Of a stretch of 64,000 nt of DNA, positions 16,745-25,367 are shown in pieces (position 1 is the stretch's first letter; each line of letters starts with the position of its first letter). This stretch comes from Rikenellaceae bacterium (lineage in GTDB: Bacteria; Bacteroidota; Bacteroidia; Bacteroidales; Rikenellaceae), in assembly GCA_015059965.1 (NCBI GenBank), contig SUZM01000004.1:62001-126000 (forward strand), given 5' to 3'. A program made the position numbers and the translations under genes. A model generated the notes under the pieces. The model saw only the letters and a list, made by a program, of their open reading frames with translations. It did no database searches and was not told the origin of the DNA.

Positions 16745-18502
16745 CTATTTTTCTGTGGGTTTAACCAGCGAGAGGTAGAGCTCGTCGAGCTGAGCCTGGT
16801 CCACAAAGCCCGGGGCATCGAGCATCACGTCGCGGCCGGCATTGTTCTTCGGGAAGGCGATGTAGTCGCGGATCGACTCCGAGCCACCGAAGAGCGAGCA
16901 CAAGCGGTCGAACCCGAAGGCCAAGCCGCCGTGCGGGGGAGCACCGAACTTGAAGGCGTTCATCAGGAAGCCGAACTGCTCCTGTGCCTTCTCGGGGGTG
17001 AAGCCCAGGCACTTGAAGATCGTGGCCTGCAGCTTGGCATCGTGGATACGGATCGAACCGCCACCGATCTCCGTACCGTTGCAGACGAAGTCGTAGGCAT
17101 TGGCACGCACGCGTCCGGGATCGCTCTCCAGGAACTCGATATCCTCGGGTTTGGGCGAGGTGAAGGGGTGGTGCATGGCGTAGAAGCGCTGCGTCTCCTC
17201 ATCCCACTCGAACATCGGGAAATCAACCACCCACAGCGGGGCGAACTTCTGCGGATCGCGCAGGCCGAGCTGCTGGCCCACCTCCAGGCGCAGGGCGCAG
17301 AGCTGCGAGAGGGCTTTGAACTTCTTGCCGCAGAGGATCAGCACCAGATCACCGGCCTTGGCGCCGCACTTGTCGGCCATGGCGCGTACCTGCTCGGGGA
17401 TGTAGAACTTGTCGATCGAGGACTTCACGCCGGCCTCCTCCACGCGAATCCAAACAAGACCCTTGGCGCCCACCTGAGGACGCTTCACATACTCCGTGAG
17501 GGCATCAATCTGCTTGCGCGTATAGGTGGCGCAGCCCGTAGCGGCAAAGCCGCAGATGTACTCGGCATCGTCAAAGACCGAGAAGCCGTGGCCCTTGGCC
17601 AGCTCGCTCAGGTCCGAGAACTCCATGCCGAAGCGCAGGTCGGGTTTGTCCGATCCGTACTTCTCCATCGCCTCAATCCAGGGCATGCGGCGGAAGGGCT
17701 CGGTGAAGTCGATCTGCATCACCTCGCGGAACATGTGCTTGGCCCAGCGCTCGAATACGGAGATGATATCCTCCTGCTCGACAAAGGCCATCTCGCAGTC
17801 GATCTGTGTGAATTCGGGCTGACGGTCTGCACGAAGGTCCTCATCGCGGAAGCAGCGCACGATCTGGAAATATTTGTCGTAGCCGGCCACCATTAGCAAC
17901 TGCTTCAGGGTCTGGGGCGACTGGGGCAGGGCGTAGAACTGGTTGGGGTTCATGCGGCTCGGAACAATGAAGTCGCGGGCACCCTCGGGCGTGGAGCCCA
18001 CCAGATAGGGGGTCTCGATCTCCAGGAAACCCTCATCCGAGAGGAAGCGGCGAATCTCCTGGGCCATCTTGTGGCGAAGGATCATGTTGCGCTGCAGGGG
18101 CGGACGTCTGAGGTCCAGGTAGCGGTACTTCATGCGCAGGTCGTCGCCGCCGTCCGACTGCTCCTCGATCGTAAAGGGCGGGGTTTGGGCCTCGTTGAGG
18201 ATCTTGAGTTCGGTTGCGGCCACCTCAATATCGCCCGTGGGCATCTTGGGGTTCTTGGCTGCACGCTCGATGACCGTTCCGGTCACCTGGAGGACATACT
18301 CTCGACCGAGCTTCAGGGCTGTTTCGCGCGCCTCAGCGGGCGACGACTCCTCCACTACGATCTGAGTCAGGCCGTAGCGGTCGCGCAGGTCGATGAAGGT
18401 CATGGCCCCTAAGTTGCGCACCTTCTGCACCCAACCTGCCAGGGTCACCGTTTCGTTGATGTTTGCGGCTCGCAGACAGCCGCAAGTGTGAGTTCTGTAC
18501 AT
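16745..18502 (-). CDS. aspS: Aspartate--tRNA ligase
   Basis: Class II aminoacyl-tRNA synthetase charging tRNA-Asp. The 585-residue length and order are those of the bacterial type: N-terminal OB anticodon domain ([20 protein letters not shown]), catalytic core with [18 protein letters not shown], an inserted GAD domain (about 290-410), and the C-terminal motif 3 [11 protein letters not shown] candidate promoter lies 63 bases upstream and a strong terminator follows. Confidence 0.97.
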   Translation of the reverse strand: MYRTHTCGCLRAANINETVTLAGWVQKVRNLGAMTFIDLRDRYGLTQIVVEESSPAEARETALKLGREYVLQVTGTVIERAAKNPKMPTGDIEVAATELKILNEAQTPPFTIEEQSDGGDDLRMKYRYLDLRRPPLQRNMILRHKMAQEIRRFLSDEGFLEIETPYLVGSTPEGARDFIVPSRMNPNQFYALPQSPQTLKQLLMVAGYDKYFQIVRCFRDEDLRADRQPEFTQIDCEMAFVEQEDIISVFERWAKHMFREVMQIDFTEPFRRMPWIEAMEKYGSDKPDLRFGMEFSDLSELAKGHGFSVFDDAEYICGFAATGCATYTRKQIDALTEYVKRPQVGAKGLVWIRVEEAGVKSSIDKFYIPEQVRAMADKCGAKAGDLVLILCGKKFKALSQLCALRLEVGQQLGLRDPQKFAPLWVVDFPMFEWDEETQRFYAMHHPFTSPKPEDIEFLESDPGRVRANAYDFVCNGTEIGGGSIRIHDAKLQATIFKCLGFTPEKAQEQFGFLMNAFKFGAPPHGGLAFGFDRLCSLFGGSESIRDYIAFPKNNAGRDVMLDAPGFVDQAQLDELYLSLVKPTEK

Positions 18503-18564
18503 GGTATAATCTTAATTTTGTTGCGCTTACGGAATGTGGCCGTTTTTCGGCCCGTTTCAACCCA

Positions 18565-18588
18565 CAAAATTAGCATTTTTTGTTCAAA
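18565..18588 (-). promoter_or_regulatory. Candidate promoter of aspS
   Basis: On the - strand, TAATTTTG (complement of 18565-18572) with TTTG (complement of 18585-18588) exactly 12 bases upstream. No TTG at 17-21 bases. Confidence 0.5.
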
Positions 18589-18762
18589 TGCGGAAACCAT
18601 TTTAAAAAAACTTTTCAAAATTCAAGAATTATTTTGCGGCTCGTCGCCCGGATCTTCCTTTCCGCCACTCCGATCCCCTTTTCTCTCCGATTTGGGGAGC
18701 GGATGGGCCCGGTGGAAGATAATTTTGAGAAAAAGTTGCACGGAATTCCTAATAATTTTTCT

Positions 18763-18770
18763 TATCTTTG
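18763..18770 (+). promoter_or_regulatory. -7 box before the first TonB-C-domain gene
   Basis: TATCTTTG, 23 bases before the ATG. The nearest upstream TTG (18736-18738) is 24 bases away, longer than usual. Confidence 0.55.
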
Positions 18771-18793
18771 TCAAATGAACCATTGATCCATAG

Positions 18794-19378
18794 ATGATGA
18801 AACGAATTTTTATCCTTTTGTTGTTCATCCTGGGGAGCGTGTCGGTGCTTATGGCTGCGGGACCCGGGAACGACCATAAGAGCCGGAAGGACTCCATCCG
18901 CCGGGCAGAGCGCGAGGCGAAGAAGATGGCCAAAATGAGCCCCGAGGAGCGAGAACGCTACCTGGAGGAGAAAAACCGGGTGCTGCCCACGTTTCAAGGG
19001 GGTGATCTGGCCGATTTCAGGAATTGGTTTTCGGAGCATCTCTCCCAGGTTTCGTACATTAAAAAGATCGGGCCCGGGGCCCGGGTGGTGATCTATTTTG
19101 TGGTTGAAAAGGATGGGTCGGTTTCGCTGCAAGAGGTGGTGGAGTCCAACGATTCGCACCTGCTGGGGGCCGTACTCCAGACCTTGAGCGAATCGCCACG
19201 CTGGGAGCCCGGCCGAAACGGATCGGGAGAGTTGGTGCGCGTTGGCTATATGTTTCCGATCGAGACCAGGAGTAGTAATTCGGAGGCAGCCCCCACCTAC
19301 GAAAATTACCATAAGCCCAACGCCAAGGGGCGCGAGCCCTCCACACTAAACCATGGCAATCACCCTTACGGCTATTGA
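18794..19378 (+). CDS. Small TonB C-terminal-domain protein (first of a tandem pair)
   Basis: A 194-residue protein with an N-terminal hydrophobic segment (residues 4-22), a short highly charged helix (KSRKDSIRRAEREAKKMAKM), then a TonB C-terminal fold: PTFQGGDLADFRNWF (about 60-74), VVIYFVVEKDGSV and SPRWEPGRNGSG. In canonical TonB a long Pro-rich linker joins the anchor to this domain; here the linker is only about 35 residues and not Pro-rich. Whether the N-terminus is a cleaved signal peptide or an uncleaved anchor cannot be decided by eye. The next gene is a diverged paralogue 38 bases downstream. No ExbB/ExbD gene is present. Confidence 0.75.
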   Translation: MMKRIFILLLFILGSVSVLMAAGPGNDHKSRKDSIRRAEREAKKMAKMSPEERERYLEEKNRVLPTFQGGDLADFRNWFSEHLSQVSYIKKIGPGARVVIYFVVEKDGSVSLQEVVESNDSHLLGAVLQTLSESPRWEPGRNGSGELVRVGYMFPIETRSSNSEAAPTYENYHKPNAKGREPSTLNHGNHPYGY

Positions 19379-19416
19379 TCCGTAGGCTCCAAAAAAAATA
19401 GAAAAAAAATAGAAAG

Positions 19417-19932
19417 ATGAGACAGATTATGATGATTTTATCGGCTTTGTTGTTCCTTGTGGCTGCAGAGCCCCTCGCCGCCAAGAATGACTCGTTGAAG
19501 ATGGCCCGCAAGGCCGAGAAACAACGCGAGAAGGAGGAGCGCAAAAAGCTCGCCGAGATCGAACGCATGGCGCAGCCCCACTTCAAAGGGGGCGATATCG
19601 ACAAGTTTGAGGCCTGGGTGGTGGCCAATTTGAAATACGACTTCGGCTCCCTGCCGCGCGACACACCCCATGTGCGTGTGGAGGTTCCCTTCTATGTCGA
19701 GGCCGATGGCTCGACCTCGCTCTCCGATGAGGAGATCCCGAGCGAACGCCTCTATCCGCGCCTGGTCTTCGAGATCAAGCGTGTGATCCAGTTCTCGCCC
19801 GAGTGGGAGCCCGGACATGATCCGCTGGGCAATCCCATTCGCACGCGCCAGGTGTTGGCCATCACGCTTCAAAACCACAACTACATCGGGGCTCCCGTGG
19901 CTCCCCGTCCGATCCGTCGCGGTCGGCGCTAA
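19417..19932 (+). CDS. Small TonB C-terminal-domain protein (second of a tandem pair)
   Basis: A 171-residue paralogue of the preceding protein with the same plan: hydrophobic N-terminus (MRQIMMILSALLFLVAAEPLAA), charged helix (KMARKAEKQREKEERKK), then PHFKGGDIDKFEAWV, VEVPFYVEADGSTSL and FSPEWEPGHDPLGNP. The C-terminal tail RPIRRGRR is basic. The two genes are co-oriented, 38 bases apart, and probably arose by duplication. The following tadA starts 12 bases after the stop, so the pair may share its mRNA. Confidence 0.75.
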   Translation: MRQIMMILSALLFLVAAEPLAAKNDSLKMARKAEKQREKEERKKLAEIERMAQPHFKGGDIDKFEAWVVANLKYDFGSLPRDTPHVRVEVPFYVEADGSTSLSDEEIPSERLYPRLVFEIKRVIQFSPEWEPGHDPLGNPIRTRQVLAITLQNHNYIGAPVAPRPIRRGRR

Positions 19933-19944
19933 CCCCTCCGAGCC

Positions 19945-20391
19945 ATGGACGAACAACTGCTGAAGGATGAACAGTTCATGCGCCGGGCTTTGGCCGAGGC
20001 GCAGGCGGCCCTTGTGCGGAATGAGGTGCCGATCGGGGCTGTCGTGGTGGCGGGCGATCGGGTGATCGGGCGCGGCCATAACCTGGTGGAGAGTCTTTCG
20101 GATGCCACGGCCCATGCCGAGATGCAGGCTCTGACGGCTGCGGCCTCGACCCTCGGGGGCAAGTACCTCAAGGAGTGTACGTTATATGTAACCGTAGAGC
20201 CCTGCGTGATGTGTGCCGGGGCCATTGCCTGGAGCCAGGTGGGGCGAGTGGTTTGGGGGGCCGACGACCCCAAGCGTGGCCACCGCTGCTACTCGGAGCG
20301 GATCTTCCACCCCAAGACCGAGTTGCGCAGCGGCGTACTCAAGGAGGAGTGCGAGGCCCTGATGAAACAATTTTTTGCCTCGTTGCGGTAG
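19945..20391 (+). CDS. tadA: tRNA-specific adenosine deaminase
   Basis: Deaminates A34 to inosine in tRNA-Arg (ACG). Zinc and catalytic residues are visible: H57-A-E59 (AHAEMQAL) and PCVMC (86-90) with AGAI following. Length 148 residues is normal. It lies 12 bases after the TonB-like pair. The C-terminal GVLKEECEALMKQFFASLR is typical of the family. Confidence 0.95.
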   Translation: MDEQLLKDEQFMRRALAEAQAALVRNEVPIGAVVVAGDRVIGRGHNLVESLSDATAHAEMQALTAAASTLGGKYLKECTLYVTVEPCVMCAGAIAWSQVGRVVWGADDPKRGHRCYSERIFHPKTELRSGVLKEECEALMKQFFASLR

Positions 20392-20397
20392 TTGAAA

Positions 20398-20428
20398 TTT
20401 GGAATCCACGAAATTATTATTAAATTTG
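20398..20428 (+). promoter_or_regulatory. Promoter of the TPR-protein gene
   Basis: TTTG at 20398-20401 and TAAATTTG at 20421-20428, spacing 19, a full consensus match. The leader to the ATG is about 115 bases, AT-rich, with no recognised riboswitch. Confidence 0.8.
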
Positions 20429-20549
20429 CCCTCAATTTTGCGCCGAAACCGATAAAACGTATGAAAATTTAGCGACCGAAGCGGTGCAAAAGGACAATAA
20501 AAGAGCGAAAATTGAGTTTAAATAAGTAAAACCTAATAAAATTAAGAGA

Positions 20550-21476
20550 ATGAAAAAACTGTTTTTATCGTTTGTGGCGGTGATGGCGGTCTTTACGCTG
20601 TCGGCCCAGAGTGCCAAGGAGATGTGTGACAAGGGTGTTGAGGCCTACAATGCCAAGGATCGTGCCGCTGCGGCTCAGTATTTCGAGCAGGCCATCGAGC
20701 TCAGCGATGGAAGCGACGATGTAGCTATTGCCAAGCAGTTTATCGGCAAATGTTACTACCAGTTGGGTGGTGCTGCGCTGATGAAGCAGGAGTATGAGAA
20801 GGCACTGGAGTACTTCACCCTCTCGGTGGAGAAGTGTCAGCTCTACGATGATCCCACGACCGAGAAGAAGTCTGCCTCCTATGTGGGTACCTGCTACCTG
20901 AAGCTGGCCGAGGGCGCCTTCAACTCGGGCGACTACGCCACGGCCATGGAGCCTCTTGCCAAGGGCTATGAGGCCGATCCCAAGAATGCCAAGATGGCTA
21001 ACCTGCTGGGTACCTGCTACTGCGAGCTGGGTCAGTATGGCGAGGGTCTGACGATCCTGAACAAGGTGGCCGGCAACCCCAACCCCAAGTATGCCGAGCA
21101 GGCTGCCGAGGCTCAGAACCTGGTGAAGCTCTACACGAACAACATGGTGGCCGGCTTCCAGCAGAACGGTGATTTCGACGGCATGATTGCCGCTGCCGAG
21201 CAGATGCTCGCCGCCGAGCCCGAGAATGCTGTTGCCCTCAAGATTCGCGTACAGGGCTACGACGGTAAGAAGGATCTCAATAAGGTGATCGAGCTCGCCG
21301 AGGCCGCTGCCCTGGCGCAGACCGATGCCGAGGATGCCAGCTACCTCTACTACCTGCTGGGTACGGCTTACAACGCCAAGGAGATGAAGCCCCAGGCCAT
21401 CGCTGCCCTGCAGAAGGTTACGGCCGGTGCTACGGTTGAGGCTGCCAAGGCTGCCATTGCCGACCTCTCGAAGTAA
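20550..21476 (+). CDS. Exported tetratricopeptide-repeat protein
   Basis: A 308-residue protein with a signal peptide (MKKLFLSFVAVMAVFTLSAQ) followed by repeated TPR-like helix pairs, for example VEAYNAKDRAAAAQYFEQAIEL, YEKALEYFTLSVEKC, YATAMEPLAKGYEADPKNAKM and YGEGLTILNKVAGNPNPKY. TPR arrays are protein-binding scaffolds; the partner is unknown. Predicted periplasmic. A single gene with its own consensus promoter and terminator; the strongly biased codons suggest good expression. Confidence 0.83.
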   Translation: MKKLFLSFVAVMAVFTLSAQSAKEMCDKGVEAYNAKDRAAAAQYFEQAIELSDGSDDVAIAKQFIGKCYYQLGGAALMKQEYEKALEYFTLSVEKCQLYDDPTTEKKSASYVGTCYLKLAEGAFNSGDYATAMEPLAKGYEADPKNAKMANLLGTCYCELGQYGEGLTILNKVAGNPNPKYAEQAAEAQNLVKLYTNNMVAGFQQNGDFDGMIAAAEQMLAAEPENAVALKIRVQGYDGKKDLNKVIELAEAAALAQTDAEDASYLYYLLGTAYNAKEMKPQAIAALQKVTAGATVEAAKAAIADLSK

Positions 21477-21497
21477 CCCCCGATCTTATCTATACAA

Positions 21498-21537
21498 AAC
21501 CCGAGCGATCAGTATTGACCGCTCGGGTTTCTGTTTT
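21498..21537 (+). terminator. Terminator of the TPR-protein gene
   Basis: Ten-base inverted repeat AACCCGAGCG (21498-21507) with CGCTCGGGTT (21520-21529), 12-base loop, followed by TCTGTTTTG. It also stands before the convergent nitroreductase gene. Confidence 0.88.
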
Positions 21538-21556
21538 GGGGTTACTACTTCGCAAA

Positions 21557-22195
21557 TTAGGTTATGATCAGCTCTTCGAGTTTTACTTTGGGCACATGGT
21601 GTACCCCCTTCTCATCGCGCCAATAGGCGTGGGAGTCGTCGGCCGAGATCTCCTCCAGGAGGATCTTCTCGGTGCCGCGGCCGAGGGCTAAGATCAGCAG
21701 CGGCTCGTGGGGCAGCTCCAACTCGCGACGGATGGCCTCCTTGTTGAAGGCTCCGATGCAGATGCCGTTCAGACCGATCTCCACGGCCTGCAGGAGCATG
21801 GTCTGGGCTGCGATGCCGAGATCGACACTCACATAGCGGTCTTCGGGAATCGTGGAGCAGATCACGATAAAGGCCTTGGGCTCGGTGCCCGGGAAGGGGA
21901 GTCCGAGGTGGGGGAGTGCTCCGCCCAACTTGATGTGGGGCAGCACCTTGTGGGCCTCCTCCGCCAGGACGGGCCGAAAGCGCAAGACCTGCTGGTTGCG
22001 GGCCGAGGGGATGTGTGTGTTTACGGCAATGATGCGCTGCAGCTGATCCTCGCGCACCCGAAATGCGGGGTCGTAGCCACGGTGGCTGCGACTCTTCAGC
22101 AGCAGCCTCATGAGCCCACCTGCGGCCTTGCGGCTCTCTGATGCGGGCTTCTGCCGCCACTCCTCCATCTTCTTCTCCAAATAGTTGTCTGCCAT
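21557..22195 (-). CDS. Nitroreductase-family protein
   Basis: A 212-residue FMN-dependent oxidoreductase fold. The FMN phosphate region SRSHRGYDP (about 35-43) and PSARNQQVLRFRPV (about 63-76) are typical, and DLGIAAQTMLLQAVEIGLNG with CIGAFNKEAI forms the usual second half. The N-terminal 30 residues are an extra charged helix. The substrate is not deducible. A -7-like TACTTTTG (complement of 22316-22323) lies 120 bases upstream without a clear partner element. Confidence 0.85.
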   Translation of the reverse strand: MADNYLEKKMEEWRQKPASESRKAAGGLMRLLLKSRSHRGYDPAFRVREDQLQRIIAVNTHIPSARNQQVLRFRPVLAEEAHKVLPHIKLGGALPHLGLPFPGTEPKAFIVICSTIPEDRYVSVDLGIAAQTMLLQAVEIGLNGICIGAFNKEAIRRELELPHEPLLILALGRGTEKILLEEISADDSHAYWRDEKGVHHVPKVKLEELIIT

Positions 22196-22401
22196 ATGCT
22201 GTGATCGGTTATTCGTCTGTGTTTTTGATAAATAGCAAATTAGGGGGTTGGGAAGATTGCTTCGGAATCCCCTTCATCTGCCGCTTGTCTTCGGATATGG
22301 AAGACAAGATCCGAACAAAAGTAACGAAAAAAAATCGATTCCCGGAGAATTTGTGGTAAAAAGGGGTGAAAGGGAAAATAATTTTATATTTTGAACTCGG
22401 G

Positions 22402-22425
22402 TTTGTGAAATTTTTATTACTTTTG
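22402..22425 (+). promoter_or_regulatory. Candidate promoter of manC
   Basis: TACTTTTG at 22418-22425 with TTTG at 22402-22405 exactly 12 bases upstream. The ATG is 54 bases downstream. Confidence 0.6.
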
Positions 22426-22479
22426 TAATTACGCACAAACTTTAACGGAATAAGGAATAACGAACGAAAAAAGAGAAGT

Positions 22480-23832
22480 ATGCAGATAATTCTTTTGTCG
22501 GGAGGCTCGGGCAAGCGTTTGTGGCCCCTCTCGAACGGTACGCGCTCGAAGCAGTTTTTGCGCGTTTTGAAGTCGCCTTCGGGGGAGTATGAGTCGATGG
22601 TGCAGCGCGTGATGCGCCAGATTGGCGAGGCCGGTCTCGAGGCCGAGGTGACCATCGCCACGAGCGAGACCCAGCGGGAGGCGATCACCAACCAGCTCGG
22701 CGGCGGCGTGGCCGTCGTAACCGAGCCCGAGCGCCGCGATACCTTTCCGGCCATTGCCCTCTCGGCCGGCTGGCTGGCCCTTGAGAAGGGGTGCAGTCGC
22801 GATGAGGTGGTGGTCGTGATGCCCTGCGACCCCTATACCGAGGTGCGCTACTTCGAGACAGTGGGACGTATGGTTGAGGCGGTGGAGGCCGATGCTGCGG
22901 AGCTTGTCCTGATGGGTGTTGAGCCTACGGCACCTTCCACCAAGTTTGGCTATGTCGTGCCGCAAAGCGGAGAGCAGGGACTGTCGGTGCAGCGGGTGCA
23001 GCGCTTTACGGAGAAGCCCTCGCGTGAACGCGCCGAGGAGCTCCTGCGCGAGGGGGCCTTCTGGAACGGCGGAGTCTTTGCCTTCCGTCTGGGCTACATG
23101 GTCGATATCATCGAGAGATATATCCATGCCGCCGACTTCGCGGAGTTGCGCAGCCGCTATGGCGAGTTCCCCAAGATCAGCTTCGACTATGAGGTGGCCG
23201 AGAAGGCCCACTCGGTGGCCGTGGTGCCCTATGCCGGAGCCTGGAAGGATCTTGGTACCTGGAACAGCCTGGCCGAGGAGCTGCCCGAGAACTGCATGGG
23301 CAACGGATATATCGACGCCAAGTGCGAAAATACCCATGTAGTCAATGAGTTGGAGCTGCCGATCCTCTGCGTGGGGGTCAAGGATGTGATCGTGGCCGCC
23401 TCGCCTGATGGCATTCTGGTCTGCGATAAGTCCGCCAGTGAGGGGATGAAGTCCGAGGTGGAGAAGTTTGACGGCCGCCCCATGTATGAGGAGCGCCGCT
23501 GGGGTACCTATCGTGTTTTGGGCCAGACGGTCTATCCGGACGGCCACCACTCGCTCACCAAACTCCTGCACCTGAATGCCGGATGCTCGATCAGCTACCA
23601 GACCCATGCCCGCCGCGAGGAGGTTTGGACCTTTGTCGATGGCGAGGGACTTCTGGCCTTGGAGGGCAAGGTTACCCGGGTGGGCCGCGGAGATGTGGCC
23701 CACATCCGCCGAGGCGAGCACCACGCTGTCAAGGCCCTTACCGACCTGGAGATCATCGAGGTGCAGTCGGGTGATGAACTTGTGGAGGAGGATATCAAGC
23801 GCTATCCGTTCGAGTTTCCGGAGCGTGTGTGA
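22480..23832 (+). CDS. manC: Mannose-1-phosphate guanylyltransferase with PMI-type cupin domain
   Basis: Makes GDP-mannose for surface polysaccharide and glycosylation pathways. The N-terminal GTP-transferase signature SGGSGKRLWPLS is at 7-18, with FTEKPSRERAEELL and WNGGVFAF typical of ManC. The C-terminal region (about 345-445) is a type II phosphomannose-isomerase cupin with ISYQTHARREEVWTFVDGEG. At 450 residues it is slightly short of the usual 470-480. It is monocistronic with a strong terminator; no capsule cluster adjoins it here. Confidence 0.93.
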   Translation: MQIILLSGGSGKRLWPLSNGTRSKQFLRVLKSPSGEYESMVQRVMRQIGEAGLEAEVTIATSETQREAITNQLGGGVAVVTEPERRDTFPAIALSAGWLALEKGCSRDEVVVVMPCDPYTEVRYFETVGRMVEAVEADAAELVLMGVEPTAPSTKFGYVVPQSGEQGLSVQRVQRFTEKPSRERAEELLREGAFWNGGVFAFRLGYMVDIIERYIHAADFAELRSRYGEFPKISFDYEVAEKAHSVAVVPYAGAWKDLGTWNSLAEELPENCMGNGYIDAKCENTHVVNELELPILCVGVKDVIVAASPDGILVCDKSASEGMKSEVEKFDGRPMYEERRWGTYRVLGQTVYPDGHHSLTKLLHLNAGCSISYQTHARREEVWTFVDGEGLLALEGKVTRVGRGDVAHIRRGEHHAVKALTDLEIIEVQSGDELVEEDIKRYPFEFPERV

Positions 23833-23869
23833 TAGGGCGTATCGCCCTGAATCTTGGCATTGAAGAGCG

Positions 23870-23911
23870 AATACCGGGTTGTACCGTATGGTGCAGCCCG
23901 GTATTTTTTTT
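23870..23911 (+). terminator. Terminator of manC
   Basis: Nine-base inverted repeat AATACCGGG (23870-23878) with CCCGGTATT (23897-23905) running into a T-run. Confidence 0.92.
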
Positions 23912-24195
23912 ATGCGGTAAATTTATTCCAAAGGATCTCCGCGTGAAGGGGCGGGCTGTCCTAAAAAACATTAAAGTCGAATAGGAGCCTTTCGGCTTTT
24001 GCCGATTTGTGGCGATTCCGTTGTTTCTCCTGCCGAAGAGAAGCGCTAAAATTGGCTTGACACACTTTTTTGTCTCCAATTTTTTGGGTGTTTTTTGAAA
24101 AAGAATTGACTTTTTTTCGTATATTTGCAAATTAATGCGAGTAATCGAATAGGCAAGAGATAGATTAAAATAAAAATAATTAAAAGAAACGAATC
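23912..24195. other. Leader region of the RND operon
   Basis: AT-rich gap between the manC terminator and the RND operon. Apart from the promoter at 24094-24127 and an approximately 60-base leader, I see no small gene, tRNA or clear operator. No TetR or other regulator gene adjoins the operon. Confidence 0.6.
24094..24127 (+). promoter_or_regulatory. Promoter of the RND efflux operon
   Basis: TATATTTG at 24120-24127 with TTTG at 24094-24097, spacing 22, slightly over the consensus. A nearer TTG at 24106-24108 is 11 bases away. Confidence 0.68.
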
Positions 24196-25362
24196 ATGAA
24201 AAAGAACATCTGTTTTGCTGCGATGCTTTCAGCGCTTCTCAGTGTGGGGTGCAAGGAGGCTCCACAGACCCAGCAGGCCGTCCCCTACGCCTCAATGACC
24301 CTTACGACCTCGGATGCCGAGATCGAGACCCAATTCTCGGCCTCGATTCGCGGTCGTCAGGATATTCAGATCATGCCGCAGGTGGGCGGTACGATCTCGA
24401 AGGTTTGTGTGACCGAGGGTCAGGAGGTGCGCAACGGCCAGACCCTCTTTGTGATTGACCAGGTGCCCTACCGGGCGGCCCTGCGCACGGCCGAGGCCAA
24501 CGTGCAGGCTGCCGAGGCGGGAGTGGCCACGGCTCAACTCACCTATGAGAGCAAGCAGGAACTCTTCGCGAAAAATGTCGTCTCGGAGTATGACCTGCGC
24601 CTTGCCGAGAATCAGCTCTTGACGGCCAAGGCCGCCTTGGCGCAGGCCGAGGCCCAGGAGGTCAATGCCCGCAACAGCCTGAGCTATACGGTGGTCAAGG
24701 CCCCGGCCAACGGCGTGGTGGGAACCATCCCCTATCGGGTGGGTGCGCTGGTAGGCCCCACGATGCCCCAGCCCCTGACGACCGTCTCGGACAACTCGCA
24801 GATGTACGTCTACTTCTCGATGAACGAGACGGCCCTGCTGAACATGGCCCGCAACCTCGGGTCGATGGAGAAGGTGCTCCAGACCCTGCCCAAGCCTCTG
24901 TTGCAGCTCAGCGATGGCTCGATCTACTCGGAGCCGGGTGTTATCGAGTCGATCAGTGGTGTGATCGACCCCTCGACGGGTTCGATCTCGGTGCGTGCCG
25001 TATTCCCCAACCCCGGTCGTCTGCTCCATAGTGGAGGATCGGGCAACATCGTGCTCCGCCACCTGAACAAAAACTGCATCGTGATCCCCTGCATCGCCAC
25101 CTTCGAGTTGCAGGATAAGGTCTATGTCTACGCCGTAGAGGAGGGTAAGGCCACCTCGAAGATGATCGAGGTGATCAAGCTCGATGGCAAGAGTTACATC
25201 GTCAAGAGCGGTCTCAAGCCCGGTGAGGTGATCCTCACGGAGGGCGTGGCGATGATGCGTGAGGGTACTCCCGTGCTTCTGGAGAGCGAGGCCGCCGCTG
25301 CCCCCGAGGCTCCTGCCGAGCCCGCTGCCGCCGCTTCTGAGAATAACCAATCCAACGAGTAA
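24196..25362 (+). CDS. RND efflux periplasmic adaptor (membrane fusion) lipoprotein
   Basis: AcrA/MexA-type adaptor linking inner-membrane pump and outer-membrane channel. The lipobox LLSVGC gives a lipidated Cys19. The order is typical: barrel-sandwich half (IQIMPQVGGTISKVCVTEGQEV), a coiled-coil hairpin (about 95-155), second half (SLSYTVVKAPANGVVGTI), beta-barrel and membrane-proximal domains. The C-terminus is Ala/Pro/Glu-rich. Length 388 residues is normal. Five bases separate it from the pump gene. Confidence 0.94.
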   Translation: MKKNICFAAMLSALLSVGCKEAPQTQQAVPYASMTLTTSDAEIETQFSASIRGRQDIQIMPQVGGTISKVCVTEGQEVRNGQTLFVIDQVPYRAALRTAEANVQAAEAGVATAQLTYESKQELFAKNVVSEYDLRLAENQLLTAKAALAQAEAQEVNARNSLSYTVVKAPANGVVGTIPYRVGALVGPTMPQPLTTVSDNSQMYVYFSMNETALLNMARNLGSMEKVLQTLPKPLLQLSDGSIYSEPGVIESISGVIDPSTGSISVRAVFPNPGRLLHSGGSGNIVLRHLNKNCIVIPCIATFELQDKVYVYAVEEGKATSKMIEVIKLDGKSYIVKSGLKPGEVILTEGVAMMREGTPVLLESEAAAAPEAPAEPAAAASENNQSNE

Positions 25363-25367
25363 GCCCT

